Source of the DNA: Nocardia brasiliensis IFM 10847
GTDB lineage: Bacteria; Actinomycetota; Actinomycetes; Mycobacteriales; Mycobacteriaceae
DNA: 64,000 bases
Direction of reading: 5' to 3'
Assembly: GCF_000710915.1 (NCBI RefSeq)
Contig: NZ_BAUA01000090.1
Coordinates: 1 to 64,000, forward strand
Below the pieces are notes generated by a model. The model saw only the letters and a list, made by a program, of their open reading frames with translations, was not told where the DNA came from and did no database searches. Made by a program: the position numbers and the translations under genes. Positions 40,725-49,091 of the stretch are shown piece by piece (the first letter of the stretch is position 1; each line of letters begins with the position of its first letter).

Positions 40725-41270
40725 CTACGTCTCCATCTTCTTGACCACGCGCTGCACCGTCAGCCAGGTGCGCGTCGTGATGTCCTTGCCGTAGGTCTTG
40801 TCCAGCCAGCTCATGAAGTCCGGGGTCTTGCCCGGGTCACTGTTGTCGATGACGGCCAGGAAGGCGCGGCAGGGCTTGTCGTAGCCGACGATGCGGGTCA
40901 ACGGATCGGGCTGGTCCGGCAGCTTGCCCGGGGCTTTCGCCCCGTCCTTGAGGAAGGTCGCCACCAGATAGGTGCCGCGTCCGTGGGTCAGTCCGGGGAA
41001 CGGGTCGCTGTCGAGCAGCGCGCGCAGTTCGGGGTGGCTGCGGACGATGGTGCCGCCGGGAATCCCGAGTTCCCGATTGAGCGCCCGCTGGATCCGATCT
41101 TCCAGTTCGACGATATCGGTGTCGGTGCTGCGGAACACGATGTTGCCGCTGGCCAGCACCGAAGCGACCTTCTCGAACCCGAGCCCTTCGAACACGCCGC
41201 GCAACTTGTCGTTGCTCATGTTCTTTCCGCTCGGCGCGATCCCCCGCAACAGCGCGGCGTAGGTGTGCAT
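40725..41270 (-). CDS. DUF1697 family protein
   Basis: A 181-residue protein: MHTYAALLRGIAPSGKNMSNDKLRGVFEGLGFEKVASVLASGNIVF is the classic DUF1697 start (YxALLRGIN...GKN...L...LESLGF...SGNVVF). Homologues are about 180 residues and uncharacterised. Twenty-eight additional open codons upstream are rejected because the conserved strand begins at this Met. TAGCGT lies seven bases before the ATG, suggesting a leaderless mRNA. The gene ends 50 bases from the minisatellite. Confidence 0.85.
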   Translation of the reverse strand: MHTYAALLRGIAPSGKNMSNDKLRGVFEGLGFEKVASVLASGNIVFRSTDTDIVELEDRIQRALNRELGIPGGTIVRSHPELRALLDSDPFPGLTHGRGTYLVATFLKDGAKAPGKLPDQPDPLTRIVGYDKPCRAFLAVIDNSDPGKTPDFMSWLDKTYGKDITTRTWLTVQRVVKKMET

Positions 41271-41277
41271 ATCGCAG

Positions 41278-41283
41278 ACGCTA
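41278..41283 (-). promoter_or_regulatory. Candidate -10 (TAGCGT) for DUF1697 gene
   Basis: Seven bases before ATG at 41270. Confidence 0.4.
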
Positions 41284-41310
41284 CCCGGCGCGTCGAGGCG
41301 CAATGACCGC

Positions 41311-41380
41311 CGCGCATGCCCTGTTGTCCCGCGCGCGTGTCTGTCGACCGGCACGCGCGCGGAACAACAGAAGTTGCGCG
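41311..41380. repeat. Nested-hairpin element, copy A
   Basis: Outer arms CGCGCA/TGCGCG, then CTGTTGT/ACAACAG, then an 11-bp inner stem CCGCGCGCGTG with its complement, loop of 12. Similar in plan and edge sequences to copies B (43783-43852) and C (44880-44949). Confidence 0.7.
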
Positions 41381-41385
41381 GGAGA

Positions 41386-42135
41386 CTAAGCCGTCGTGGT
41401 GGCGCCGTTCTTCTTGCGCTCGATGTCCTCGAGCGCGGCGAGGTACTTGGCGCGCTCCTCGGCGCCGGCCTCCCAGGCGGCCTTGCGGTTCTTGACCACC
41501 TTCGCGGGGGCGCCGACGGCGATGCTGTAGTCGGGGATCTCGCCCTTTACCACCGCGTGCGCGCCGAGCACACAGCCGCGGCCGACCCGGGTTTCGCGCA
41601 GCACGGTGACCTTCGCGGCGATCCAGGTGTCGGGGCCGATGCGCACCGGGCTCTTCACGATGCCCTGGTCCTTGATCGGGAGCGTGATGTCGTCCATCTT
41701 GTGGTCGAAATCGCAGATGTAGCACCAGTCGGCGACCAGGGTGGATTCGCCGATCTCGATATCGAGGTAGGTGTTGACGACGTTGTCCTTGCCGAACACC
41801 ACCTTGTCGCCGATGCGCAGCGAACCCTCGTGGCAGCGGATGGCGTTGCCGTCGCCGATGTGCACCCAGCGGCCGATCTCCATCCGGCCCAGCTCGGGGG
41901 TCGCGTGCACCTCCACCCGCTTGCCGAGGAAGACCATGCCGCGCAGCACGATATGCGGGTTGGCCAGCCGGAACTTGAGCAGCCGGTAGTAGCGCACCAG
42001 GTACCAGGGGGTGTACGCCCGGTTGGCGAGCACCCAGCGCAGCGAGGCCACCGTCAGAAAACGGGCCTGCTGCGGATCCCGGCGGCGCGATCCACGCCAG
42101 CGCGAGCGCAACGGCGCGCCCCACATGCTCGTCAC
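41386..42135 (-). CDS. Left-handed beta-helix acyltransferase (Rv3034c-like)
   Basis: A 249-residue hexapeptide-repeat transferase. The coils are seen from about residue 75 to 205: IGDGNAIRCHEGSLRIGDKVVFGKDNVVNTYLDIEIGESTLVADW, CYICDFDHKMDDITLP, VRIGPDTWIAAKVTVLRETRVGRGCVLGAHAVVKGEIPDYSIAVGAPAKVVKNR, the last part being the standard O-acetyltransferase ending. In mycobacteria the homologue sits in the locus for 6-O-methylglucose lipopolysaccharide and is thought to acylate it; the GT4, GH57 and methyltransferase genes of the same locus follow here. The GTG start has AGGAG eight bases upstream; an ATG three codons later is an alternative. Confidence 0.85.
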   Translation of the reverse strand: MTSMWGAPLRSRWRGSRRRDPQQARFLTVASLRWVLANRAYTPWYLVRYYRLLKFRLANPHIVLRGMVFLGKRVEVHATPELGRMEIGRWVHIGDGNAIRCHEGSLRIGDKVVFGKDNVVNTYLDIEIGESTLVADWCYICDFDHKMDDITLPIKDQGIVKSPVRIGPDTWIAAKVTVLRETRVGRGCVLGAHAVVKGEIPDYSIAVGAPAKVVKNRKAAWEAGAEERAKYLAALEDIERKKNGATTTA

Positions 42136-42415
42136 GTACGGCTCTCCTGTCCTGGTCCAACGACTGGTCGCGCGCCCGGGCGGCGACGGGGTAGAGCCTA
42201 GTTGGCGTGGTCGGACGCAGTCCATCCGCAGGCCACCCGCCCCGCAACCGCACCACTTGACGGACGTGCGGGTGCGGCTCCCGTACAGTGGCTCCGACGC
42301 CGGGGGCGGCGTCCCGGAATCCACACGCGTACACCCGAAACCGGGTTGCTGCGCCGACGGTGGGTCGACACCCTTTAGTCTCGTCCGAGCGGAAACGACG
42401 ACAGGAGTGCAGCAG

Positions 42416-43747
42416 GTGCGTAGCGGCGGCATACTGGCCAGTTCCCGGTGGCGACCGTCGCGGGTGCGGCTGGCCGCGTCGCTGGCCGCGATCAGCGCGC
42501 TGGCCTTGACCGGCTGCGGCACCGACGTCGACGACATCACGGTCGGGCCCGGCAAAGGCTGGCCCGCCGCCTTCCACGACGGCCGCAACGCGGGCACCAG
42601 TCCGGTCACCGGCGCCAAGAAGATCGCCCTGAGCTGGTCGCGCCCGATCGGCGGACCGATCGCGCAGCCGGTCACCATCGGTCCCGACGGGCAGTTCTTC
42701 CTGACCACGCTCTCGCGCGACTGCATGCTCTTCTCCGGCCAGATGGCCACCGGCCGCAAGCGCTTCTGCAGCAAACTGGGTCCGAGCGCGATTTCGGCGC
42801 CGAGCGTGGTCGACGGCACGACCAACGTCTACGTCGGCGACGACGACGCGGTCAACTCCTACAACTATCTCGGGCAGCCGCGCTGGCGGACGCCGATCGG
42901 CGGCACCCCGGTCTCCACGCAATTCACCGGCGACGGAAGGCTGTTGGTCGTCACGCAGTCCGGCCAGGTCGATGTGCTGTCCCGGCAGACCGGCGAGCGG
43001 ACCGTCCCGACCACCCAGTTACTCGGGGAACCGGACTTCCTGGAGTACCCGAATCTGACCCGTCCGGCGGCCGGGCAGGGGCTCGACGACTGCCGCACCG
43101 GCGGTCCGCAGTGCCCCGTCGCGAACATCTCCGCCGTCGACGCCGCGAGCGGGCGTTTCTTCGTGACGGTCTGGAAGCCGGGGCAGCCCGCCGCGGCCTT
43201 GGTCGCGCTGCGCTACGCGGACAACAAGATTCAGCAGGAGTGGAGCGCGGAGCTGCTCTCCGGCGGCAGCGGCACCAGCCCGGTGCTCTCCAGCGACGGC
43301 AAGACGCTCTACGTCGGCGACAACAGCAAGCGGCTGATCGCGGTGGACACCGCCGACGGCCGCACCAAATGGGTGCACCAGCTGGAATGGGCGCCGCAGG
43401 GCGGCTTTTCGGTGTCCGACGACGGTCTGATCATCCCGGCCGGCGACGACGGCTACCTGCTCGCCCTCCGCGACACCGGCGACACCGCGGAAACCGTCTG
43501 GGAGCGTAAAGATCTCGCCCTGCGCGGCACCCCGGTGCAGACCGCGGGCGGCACCGGCTACACCACCGCCGCGATCGGCGACGGCCTCAACCTGATCACC
43601 TTCGACACCAAAACCGGCGCCACCATCGACTCCGACGTCCTGCCCGGCGCCCAGGGCAGCACCACCGGCACCTCCATCGGCCCCAAGGGCGAAGTCCTGG
43701 TAGCCACCCGAATCGGCGAACTCTTCACCTTCGAACCCGAACACTGA
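42416..43747 (+). CDS. Beta-propeller lipoprotein (Rv3035-like)
   Basis: A 443-residue exported protein. Its signal ends in the lipobox LALTGC (Cys at about 33), and the mature part is a PQQ-enzyme-like beta propeller: repeated blades such as FSGQMATGRKRFCSKLG, YVGDDDAVNSYNYLGQPRWRTPIGG, YVGDNSKRLIAVDTADGRTKWVHQLEW and LIPAGDDGYLLALRDTGDT. No catalytic quinoprotein residues were recognised, so it is probably a scaffold or sensor on the outer face of the membrane. GTG start with AGGAG eight bases upstream. It is divergent from the acyltransferase gene and conserved in this position in mycobacteria. Confidence 0.85.
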   Translation: MRSGGILASSRWRPSRVRLAASLAAISALALTGCGTDVDDITVGPGKGWPAAFHDGRNAGTSPVTGAKKIALSWSRPIGGPIAQPVTIGPDGQFFLTTLSRDCMLFSGQMATGRKRFCSKLGPSAISAPSVVDGTTNVYVGDDDAVNSYNYLGQPRWRTPIGGTPVSTQFTGDGRLLVVTQSGQVDVLSRQTGERTVPTTQLLGEPDFLEYPNLTRPAAGQGLDDCRTGGPQCPVANISAVDAASGRFFVTVWKPGQPAAALVALRYADNKIQQEWSAELLSGGSGTSPVLSSDGKTLYVGDNSKRLIAVDTADGRTKWVHQLEWAPQGGFSVSDDGLIIPAGDDGYLLALRDTGDTAETVWERKDLALRGTPVQTAGGTGYTTAAIGDGLNLITFDTKTGATIDSDVLPGAQGSTTGTSIGPKGEVLVATRIGELFTFEPEH

Positions 43748-43782
43748 CCCACACCCCACACCCCGCGCATCTTCCCGCGCGC

Positions 43783-43852
43783 CGCGCACCTTCCGGTACG
43801 CCGCGCACGTTTTCGTCGAATGACTCGTGCGCGTGGTGCTAGAAGGTGCGCG
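43783..43852. repeat. Nested-hairpin element, copy B
   Basis: Outer 11-bp arms CGCGCACCTTC (43783-43793) and complement (43842-43852), inner 8-bp arms CGCGCACG (43802-43809) and complement (43826-43833). The right arm overlaps the last codons of the AbiEi/DUF559-like gene. Confidence 0.75.
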
Positions 43853-44795
43853 GGAGCTGGGTGGTGCGGCCCAGCGGGCGCGGTCGGTGCGCGGAGCGCG
43901 CGACTGCGCGCCGGAAGCGGTCCGCCACGAGTGGCGGGGTGTCGAGCTCGGGCCAGCCCCATCGGACGACTTCCCAGCCGAGATCGCGAAGGGTGTCTTC
44001 ACGAAGTTTCTCCTCGTACAGCGCCGTGGCTGGTTCCTTCGGAAGGGTTCCGTCGTACTTCACTTTGCCGTCGAATTCGCCGATGATGCCGAGCTCCTCG
44101 AAGCAGAAATCGACGCGGGCGACGAATCGGCCGGATCCATCGAGAACGGTCGTCTGCAAATCGGGCGTGGGCAGGTCGAGCTCGGCGAGCAGGACTCGGC
44201 TGCGGGATTCGCCGACGCTTTCGCTGCGCTCGTCGAGCATTCCGATCGCTCGTGCAGCGGCGCGGTAACCGGGTCTACCGACAGCGTAAGTCAGTGCCTG
44301 GCAGAGAGATTCGTGAATCAAGTGGAATCGGCGCACTGCCGCGTCACCGATGGCGACCGCTGCTTGGAGTGTGGCGGTACGCGCGATGTCGACAACGGTG
44401 CGTGCCGGGGTGAACACGCGCAACGGCCCGATCGTCAGGGTCTCGGCCTCATCGAAGGGTGCGCAATGCATGTGCACGTGTTTGCCGCGGTGCCCACCGC
44501 TGCGCCGAGGCCGCGTCACGTGCACGCGATCGAGCGCCAAGCCCCACAGGGGCAGATCCTGCACCGCGGCCGCGGACTGATGGCTGATGATGGCAGGCGC
44601 GGACAGGTGCGCTGCCGTGGCGTAGACCAGGGCGCTGTACTGCTCCTGCCGGTCCAGCGCCGCGTAGGCGTCCGACCGTAGATATGAGCCGGGCCGTAGC
44701 CGGCGCCAGCCGCACCGAGTTGTCAGCCGCCGCAACTCGTTGTCGCTGAATCCTTGTGCCAACGCATCACGGCGCTGGATGGGTGTGGCTGTCAT
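43839..44795 (-). CDS. AbiEi-like/DUF559-like protein with putative nuclease domain
   Basis: A 318-residue protein. The N-terminal third (QRRDALAQGFSDNELRRLTTRCGWRRLRPGSYLRSDAY) looks like the winged helix of AbiEi-type antitoxins, followed by ISHQSAAAVQDLPLWGL and TVVDIARTATLQAAVAIGDAAVRR. The C-terminal part (VARVDFCFEELGIIGEFDGKVKYDG, then EEKLREDTLRDLGWEVVRWGWPEL) fits a DUF559/Vsr-like PD-(D/E)xK nuclease fold with Asp, Glu and Lys in order. Such proteins are common and uncharacterised in actinobacteria. The start has AGGA seven bases upstream; a long open frame upstream is rejected. It is bracketed by two copies of the nested-hairpin repeat. No partner toxin adjoins it. Confidence 0.75.
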   Translation of the reverse strand: MTATPIQRRDALAQGFSDNELRRLTTRCGWRRLRPGSYLRSDAYAALDRQEQYSALVYATAAHLSAPAIISHQSAAAVQDLPLWGLALDRVHVTRPRRSGGHRGKHVHMHCAPFDEAETLTIGPLRVFTPARTVVDIARTATLQAAVAIGDAAVRRFHLIHESLCQALTYAVGRPGYRAAARAIGMLDERSESVGESRSRVLLAELDLPTPDLQTTVLDGSGRFVARVDFCFEELGIIGEFDGKVKYDGTLPKEPATALYEEKLREDTLRDLGWEVVRWGWPELDTPPLVADRFRRAVARSAHRPRPLGRTTQLPRTF

Positions 44796-44879
44796 CCGCC
44801 CATCCTGCCCGCGCCGCACCCGGAACCAGCGCCGAAAATCGGCCCCTGTGGACAACCACCGCCCTGTGCACAACGCTGC

Positions 44880-44949
44880 CGCGCACACCTTGTCGCGCCG
44901 CGCACGTTTCATTCGAAAGTCTTGTGCGCGGGGTACCGAAGTGTGCGCG
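44880..44949. repeat. Nested-hairpin element, copy C
   Basis: Outer arms CGCGCACAC (44880-44888) and complement (44941-44949), inner arms CGCGCAC (44899-44905) and complement (44924-44930). Same plan and 70-bp length as copies A and B. Confidence 0.75.
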
Positions 44950-44980
44950 CGGCAGCCGAAAGCCGTTACGCGCCAGGTGG

Positions 44981-45178
44981 TTAGCGGCCGAGCTCGGTGC
45001 GCAGTATGGCTTCGTAGCGCTCGGACAGGTCGGGTTCGGCTTCGAAGGATGCGGCGAACGGCAGGTCGTGGGCCGCGCTCGTGGCTAGGACGTCTCGCCA
45101 CAGCTCGACCGCAGGTCGCAATTCGGCTTCGGGCAACCCATCTACCAGGCGGTGCAGGTCTTTACGAATCGTGCCCAC
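44981..45178 (-). CDS. Small hypothetical protein, antitoxin-like
   Basis: A 65-residue acidic, helical protein (KDLHRLVDGLPEAELRPAVELWRDVL...DLPFAASFEAEPDLSERYEAIL). The LHRLVDxLPExEL pattern resembles short proteins often found as antitoxin-like partners, but no toxin is adjacent. It has a GTG start and no good Shine-Dalgarno; the coding bias is normal. Confidence 0.5.
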   Translation of the reverse strand: MGTIRKDLHRLVDGLPEAELRPAVELWRDVLATSAAHDLPFAASFEAEPDLSERYEAILRTELGR

Positions 45179-45220
45179 GAGCGTACGGACCGGCGGATTT
45201 CGGCGGTACGGGGTGATCGA

Positions 45221-46474
45221 CTACTTCGGGTCTCGTTCGGGGAGGGGGCGTTCGATGATGGTGGGGCGGCCCAGCGGGTTGCGGACGCGGCGTTTGGCGG
45301 CGTGGTAGACCTGGGCGGTTTCGGCGGCGACCACGTCCCAGGCGAAGTCGGCGGTGAGGCGTTCGCGGGCGGCGTAGGCGCGGTCCTGGGCGGCGGCCGG
45401 GTCGTCGAGGGTGGCGCGGGCCGCCTCGACCAGGCCGTCGACGTCGGCCGGTTCGAACGAGGCGCCGGTGACGCCGTCGATCACGGCTTCGCCGAGTCCG
45501 CCGGCGGTGGAGGTGATCAGCGGGGTGCCCGCGGCGGCGGCTTCGAGCGCGACGATGCCGAACGGCTCGTACCGGCTCGGCAGCACGATGGCGTCGGCGC
45601 CGTGCAGCCAGCCGAGGAGTTCGGTGTGGTCGAGCTGTCCGGCGAAGGTGACCGCGCGGGCCACCCGGTGCACCCGGGCGCGTTCGCGCAGCCACTCGAA
45701 CTGGGTGCCGACCCCGGCGATGGTGAGCGTGGTGCCGGGGTGCGCGCGCCGGATCCGCGGCAGCGCGGCGATGGCGTCCTGCACGCCCTTCTCGTATTCC
45801 AGGCGGCCGACGTACAGCAGCCGCGGCGGCCCGGTGCGCGGTGAGCGCGGCCGAAATGTCCAGGCGCCCACGTCGATTCCGTTGCGGATCACCGTCATCG
45901 GCACCCGCTCGGGCCCGTAGAGCCGTTCCACCTCGTCCTGCATGGAGGTGGAGCAGGTGATCAGCGCGTCGGATTCGTTGGCCAGCCACCACTCGACCGA
46001 ATGCACCTGCCGGTTCACCTTGCCCGCGACCCAGCCGCTGTGCCTGCCCGCCTCGGTGGCGTGGATGGTCGAGACCAGCGGCACGTCGTAGTACTCGGCC
46101 AGCGCGATGCCCGGGTGCGCGACCAGCCAGTCGTGCGCGTGCACCACGTCGGGCGCCCAGCCGTCACCGATGCCCGGTTTGCCGAGCGCGATGCCCGCGC
46201 GCACCATCGCGTGCCCCATCGCCAGCGTCCAGGCCAGCATGTCCTCGCCGAAGTCGAACACCGGCGGATCTTCCGCGACGGCCACGACCAGCACCCCCTC
46301 GGCGATGAAGGAGTGGGTCGGATGGGTCGAGGAGTCGGTGCCGGACGGCCTGCGCGCGAGCACGACCACTTCGTGGCCCGCCTTGGCCAGTTCGGTCGCC
46401 AGGTGGTGCACATGCCTGCCCAACCCGCCGACCACGACCGGCGGGTACTCCCACGACACCATCAAAATCTTCAT
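45221..46474 (-). CDS. GT4 glycosyltransferase (Rv3032-like, methylglucose lipopolysaccharide)
   Basis: A 417-residue retaining glycosyltransferase of the GT-B fold. N-terminal GGLGRHVHHLATELAKAGHEV binds acceptor/phosphate; the C-terminal half has LLYVGRLEYEKGVQDAIAALPRI and the EPFGIVALEAAAAGTPLI motif with the E-x7-E pair. In mycobacteria the homologue Rv3032 is an alpha-1,4-glucosyltransferase that elongates 6-O-methylglucose lipopolysaccharide and also glycogen-like glucan. Its ATG overlaps the TGA of the GH57 gene by four bases. It is cytoplasmic. Confidence 0.9.
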   Translation of the reverse strand: MKILMVSWEYPPVVVGGLGRHVHHLATELAKAGHEVVVLARRPSGTDSSTHPTHSFIAEGVLVVAVAEDPPVFDFGEDMLAWTLAMGHAMVRAGIALGKPGIGDGWAPDVVHAHDWLVAHPGIALAEYYDVPLVSTIHATEAGRHSGWVAGKVNRQVHSVEWWLANESDALITCSTSMQDEVERLYGPERVPMTVIRNGIDVGAWTFRPRSPRTGPPRLLYVGRLEYEKGVQDAIAALPRIRRAHPGTTLTIAGVGTQFEWLRERARVHRVARAVTFAGQLDHTELLGWLHGADAIVLPSRYEPFGIVALEAAAAGTPLITSTAGGLGEAVIDGVTGASFEPADVDGLVEAARATLDDPAAAQDRAYAARERLTADFAWDVVAAETAQVYHAAKRRVRNPLGRPTIIERPLPERDPK

Positions 46475-48075
46475 GCATGTCCTTCTGCGGTGGACCGTTC
46501 AACGGGGCCCGATCCTGCGGCGGCGGCGTGCTGGGCAGGCACTGCGGCGTGTGCTCCGGTTCCGGCGCTCGCGAGCCGCCGGGCGTCCACACCGGGGAAC
46601 AGTCCGTCAGCCGCCCCCCATCCTGCCGCCAACTGGCGTGCTTTGGCGACTTGGCCCGCGCCGACGGCGGCCGCGATCTCCCGCACGGCGTGCGCGTGCC
46701 GGTGCGCGCGATCGCGCGCGTAGCCCGCGGCGGAGTCCTTGCTGACCATGAAGGCCCAGTCGCTGGACACGGTGAGGATCGCCTCGCGAAGCAACTGGTC
46801 GGCAACGTGGTCGCGCAGGCCGCGACCACCATCGGCGGCGCGCATCTTGTCGATGGTGTCGAGGGCGAGCCGCACGATGTCGTCGTTGAGGTCCACCAGG
46901 TCGCGCACCTGGTCACCGGCCCAGACCCGCCAGTCCTTGCCGGAACCCCACGACGAATCCGCCAAAGGCACAGGCGCACCGACGAATCCGCGCTCTCGGG
47001 CGTCGGCGAGCGTGCCGACGGTGATGCCTGCTTTGGGCAGCGCCCGCAACACCTGGGCCAACCACTGCGGGCCCTCGTGCCACCAGTGGCCGAACAATTC
47101 GGTGTCGAACGCGGCGACCACCAACGCGGGCCGGCCGATCCGCTCGGATTCGCCGATCAGTCGCTCGCGCACCGTCTGGACGAAATCATCCACATCGCGC
47201 ACCACCGCCGCGGCGGCGAGTTCCGGGTCGTAGGGCGCCTTGTCCGGACCGGCCACCGTCTTGCCGGTGACCCGAGCGGGCTTGAGGCCCGTCGCGTGGT
47301 CGTAGTGATGAAAGTCACGGTAGGCGCTCTGCCCGGGATAGCCGGACTTCGGCGACCACACCCGGTAGCTGACGTGCAGATCGCGGCCGAACGCGACCAC
47401 ATCGGACTCGCGTACCGGCCGCCCGAGCGTGGTGTCGCCGCGCAGAGCGGGCCCGTCGACCATGAAATGCGTCACACCCGCGGCGGTGTAGCCCGCTTCC
47501 ATGCCGGGGGTGTAGCCGCATTCGGGCGCCCAGATCCCGGTGGGGGTGTGGCCCCAGCGATGCCGTGCGTCGCCGAGGCCCTCGCTGAGCTGGAACTGGC
47601 GCAGCCGCGGGTCGAGCAGCGGCTGGAACGGATGCGCGAGCGGTCCGCCGAGCAGTTCGATGGCGTCGGCGTCGATGAGTTCGCGCCAGACCGGCGCTGC
47701 GCCGTGCCGCCAGCGTGTTTCGAAATCCGCGAGAGCCGCTGTGGCCAAACGATGTTCGTGCCCGCCGAGCGCGCGGTTGCCCGCCATCGCGGCCTCGTCG
47801 GCGCGCAGCTGCCAGTTGCCGAGCCAGTGGTGCATACCCGCGAGGCAGTGCGGGTCGTCCAGCTGTGCGGCGAGCACCGGCGTGATGCCCAGGCTGAGCA
47901 GGTGCGAACGTCCCTCGGCGGCAAGGGTTCTCAGTACTTCGGCGACGGGAAGGTAAGAGGCGGCCCAGGATTGGTAGAGCCATTCCTCGCCGACCGGCCA
48001 GCGGCCGTGATGCGCGAGCCAGGGCAGGTGCGAGTGCAGCACCAGGGTGAACTGGCCGGGTACCGCCCCGGTCAA
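46471..48075 (-). CDS. GH57-family glucan branching-type enzyme (Rv3031-like)
   Basis: A 534-residue glycoside hydrolase family 57 protein: FTLVLHSHLPWLAHHGRWPVGEEWLYQSWAASYLPV is the family start, GIWAPECGYTPGMEAGY contains the catalytic Glu, and VVAAFDTELFGHWWHEGPQWLAQVL contains the catalytic Asp. Members act as 1,4-alpha-glucan branching enzymes or amylases. It belongs with the GT4 and methyltransferase to the methylglucose lipopolysaccharide locus. The best start is TTG at 48075, overlapping the TGA of the methyltransferase by four bases; the conserved GxFTLVLHxHLPW follows eight residues later. Upstream open codons belong to the antisense of the methyltransferase and are rejected. Confidence 0.9.
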   Translation of the reverse strand: MTGAVPGQFTLVLHSHLPWLAHHGRWPVGEEWLYQSWAASYLPVAEVLRTLAAEGRSHLLSLGITPVLAAQLDDPHCLAGMHHWLGNWQLRADEAAMAGNRALGGHEHRLATAALADFETRWRHGAAPVWRELIDADAIELLGGPLAHPFQPLLDPRLRQFQLSEGLGDARHRWGHTPTGIWAPECGYTPGMEAGYTAAGVTHFMVDGPALRGDTTLGRPVRESDVVAFGRDLHVSYRVWSPKSGYPGQSAYRDFHHYDHATGLKPARVTGKTVAGPDKAPYDPELAAAAVVRDVDDFVQTVRERLIGESERIGRPALVVAAFDTELFGHWWHEGPQWLAQVLRALPKAGITVGTLADARERGFVGAPVPLADSSWGSGKDWRVWAGDQVRDLVDLNDDIVRLALDTIDKMRAADGGRGLRDHVADQLLREAILTVSSDWAFMVSKDSAAGYARDRAHRHAHAVREIAAAVGAGQVAKARQLAAGWGAADGLFPGVDARRLASAGTGAHAAVPAQHAAAAGSGPVERSTAEGHA

Positions 48076-48866
48076 GGCTTCACCGCGATGGCGACCAGGT
48101 CGAGGCTCGCGTCGATGTCGTCGGCGAGCAGCACGAAATCGTCGATGGTGACGGCGGCGACGTCGGCGGTCAGCTCGGCCGGCCACGGCTCACCGGCCAG
48201 CGCACGCTCGATCTGGGCGTCGATGAACGAGCCGCCGTGCTTGGCGTCCAACGCTTTCAGGCTCGGGCCGTGGTGCACGCCGGTCAGCTCGGCGACCTCG
48301 AACCCGGCCTCGGCCAGCAGCTCGGTGAGTTCGGCGGCGTTCAGTTCGCGGGTGTGGAACGGGTTGAGCGGGGTATCTCGTCCGGGCGAGAAGGTGATCC
48401 GGTTGGGCGTGCTGATCAGCAGTTCACCGCCGGGTCGCAGCACCCGCAGGCATTCCCGGAGGAATTGGGCTTGATCCCAGAGGTGTTCGATCACTTGGAA
48501 ATTCACCACCACGTCGACCGAGGCGTCGGCCAGCGGCAGTGCGGCGAGATTGCCCTGGATCATCTCGACGCGCGGGTAACGCGCACGCACGTGCTCGACC
48601 GCGCCCGTGTCATAGTCGACGCCGGTGACCTTGGTCGCGACACCGGCGATCATGTCGGCCCCGTAGCCTTCGCCGGATCCGGCCTCCAGCACGGTTTTTC
48701 CGGCGCAGCGGGGCAGCAGTTCGGCGTAGGCGATCTCGTGCCTGCGGAACCAGTAGTTCTCCTCGGCAATGCCGGGCACGGTCCGCTCGCCGGTCAACGG
48801 CAGCGGTTCGGCGTTGTTCGTGCCGGAAGTTTCGTCCACTGCGGCAGGGATCACAGCCTCGCTCAT
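48072..48866 (-). CDS. SAM-dependent methyltransferase (Rv3030-like)
   Basis: A 264-residue methyltransferase: motif I TVLEAGSGEGYGADMI, VTGVDYDTGAVEHVRARYP, DVVVNFQVIEHLWDQ, VLRPGGELLISTPN. It is the first gene of the methyltransferase-GH57-GT4 operon and the mycobacterial homologue is required for methylglucose lipopolysaccharide. Three starts are in frame (48875 GTG, 48869 ATG, 48866 ATG); TAACGT seven bases before the last one favours a leaderless start at 48866. Confidence 0.88.
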   Translation of the reverse strand: MSEAVIPAAVDETSGTNNAEPLPLTGERTVPGIAEENYWFRRHEIAYAELLPRCAGKTVLEAGSGEGYGADMIAGVATKVTGVDYDTGAVEHVRARYPRVEMIQGNLAALPLADASVDVVVNFQVIEHLWDQAQFLRECLRVLRPGGELLISTPNRITFSPGRDTPLNPFHTRELNAAELTELLAEAGFEVAELTGVHHGPSLKALDAKHGGSFIDAQIERALAGEPWPAELTADVAAVTIDDFVLLADDIDASLDLVAIAVKP

Positions 48867-48873
48867 CATTCGC

Positions 48874-48879
48874 ACGTTA
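48874..48879 (-). promoter_or_regulatory. Candidate -10 (TAACGT) for methyltransferase-GH57-GT4 operon
   Basis: Seven bases before the ATG at 48866. Confidence 0.4.
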
Positions 48880-48966
48880 CTGGTACGTCTAGTTGCCAGA
48901 CACTCGCACCCGCCTCCCGGACCGGCGCACCATATCGCCGGGGCTGGCGTTGTGAGAGAGAAGAGG

Positions 48967-48990
48967 CTAAGTTACCCATGGGTAACTTAG
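48967..48990. promoter_or_regulatory. 24-bp perfect palindrome upstream of etfB
   Basis: Half-site CTAAGTTACCCA followed directly by its complement. It lies between the divergent methyltransferase and etfB, 101 bases before the etfB start and immediately upstream of a -10-like TAGGGT at 48993-48998. A site of this kind fits a TetR- or GntR-type regulator. Confidence 0.65.
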
Positions 48991-49091
48991 CGTAGGGTAA
49001 TGTCACGCCCGAGCTACTCACACGGACGTACGGCTCCCCGCTCGTGCGACCACCCACACGTGTAACCAGAACAGGAGGTCGACGAAGACCG

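Noticed and set aside
40135-40794. Repeat-encoded protein candidates on both strands of the minisatellite
   Set aside because: Open frames follow from a 19-bp period without stops in any phase. There is no start signal, signal peptide or known repeat family; all frames look equally open.
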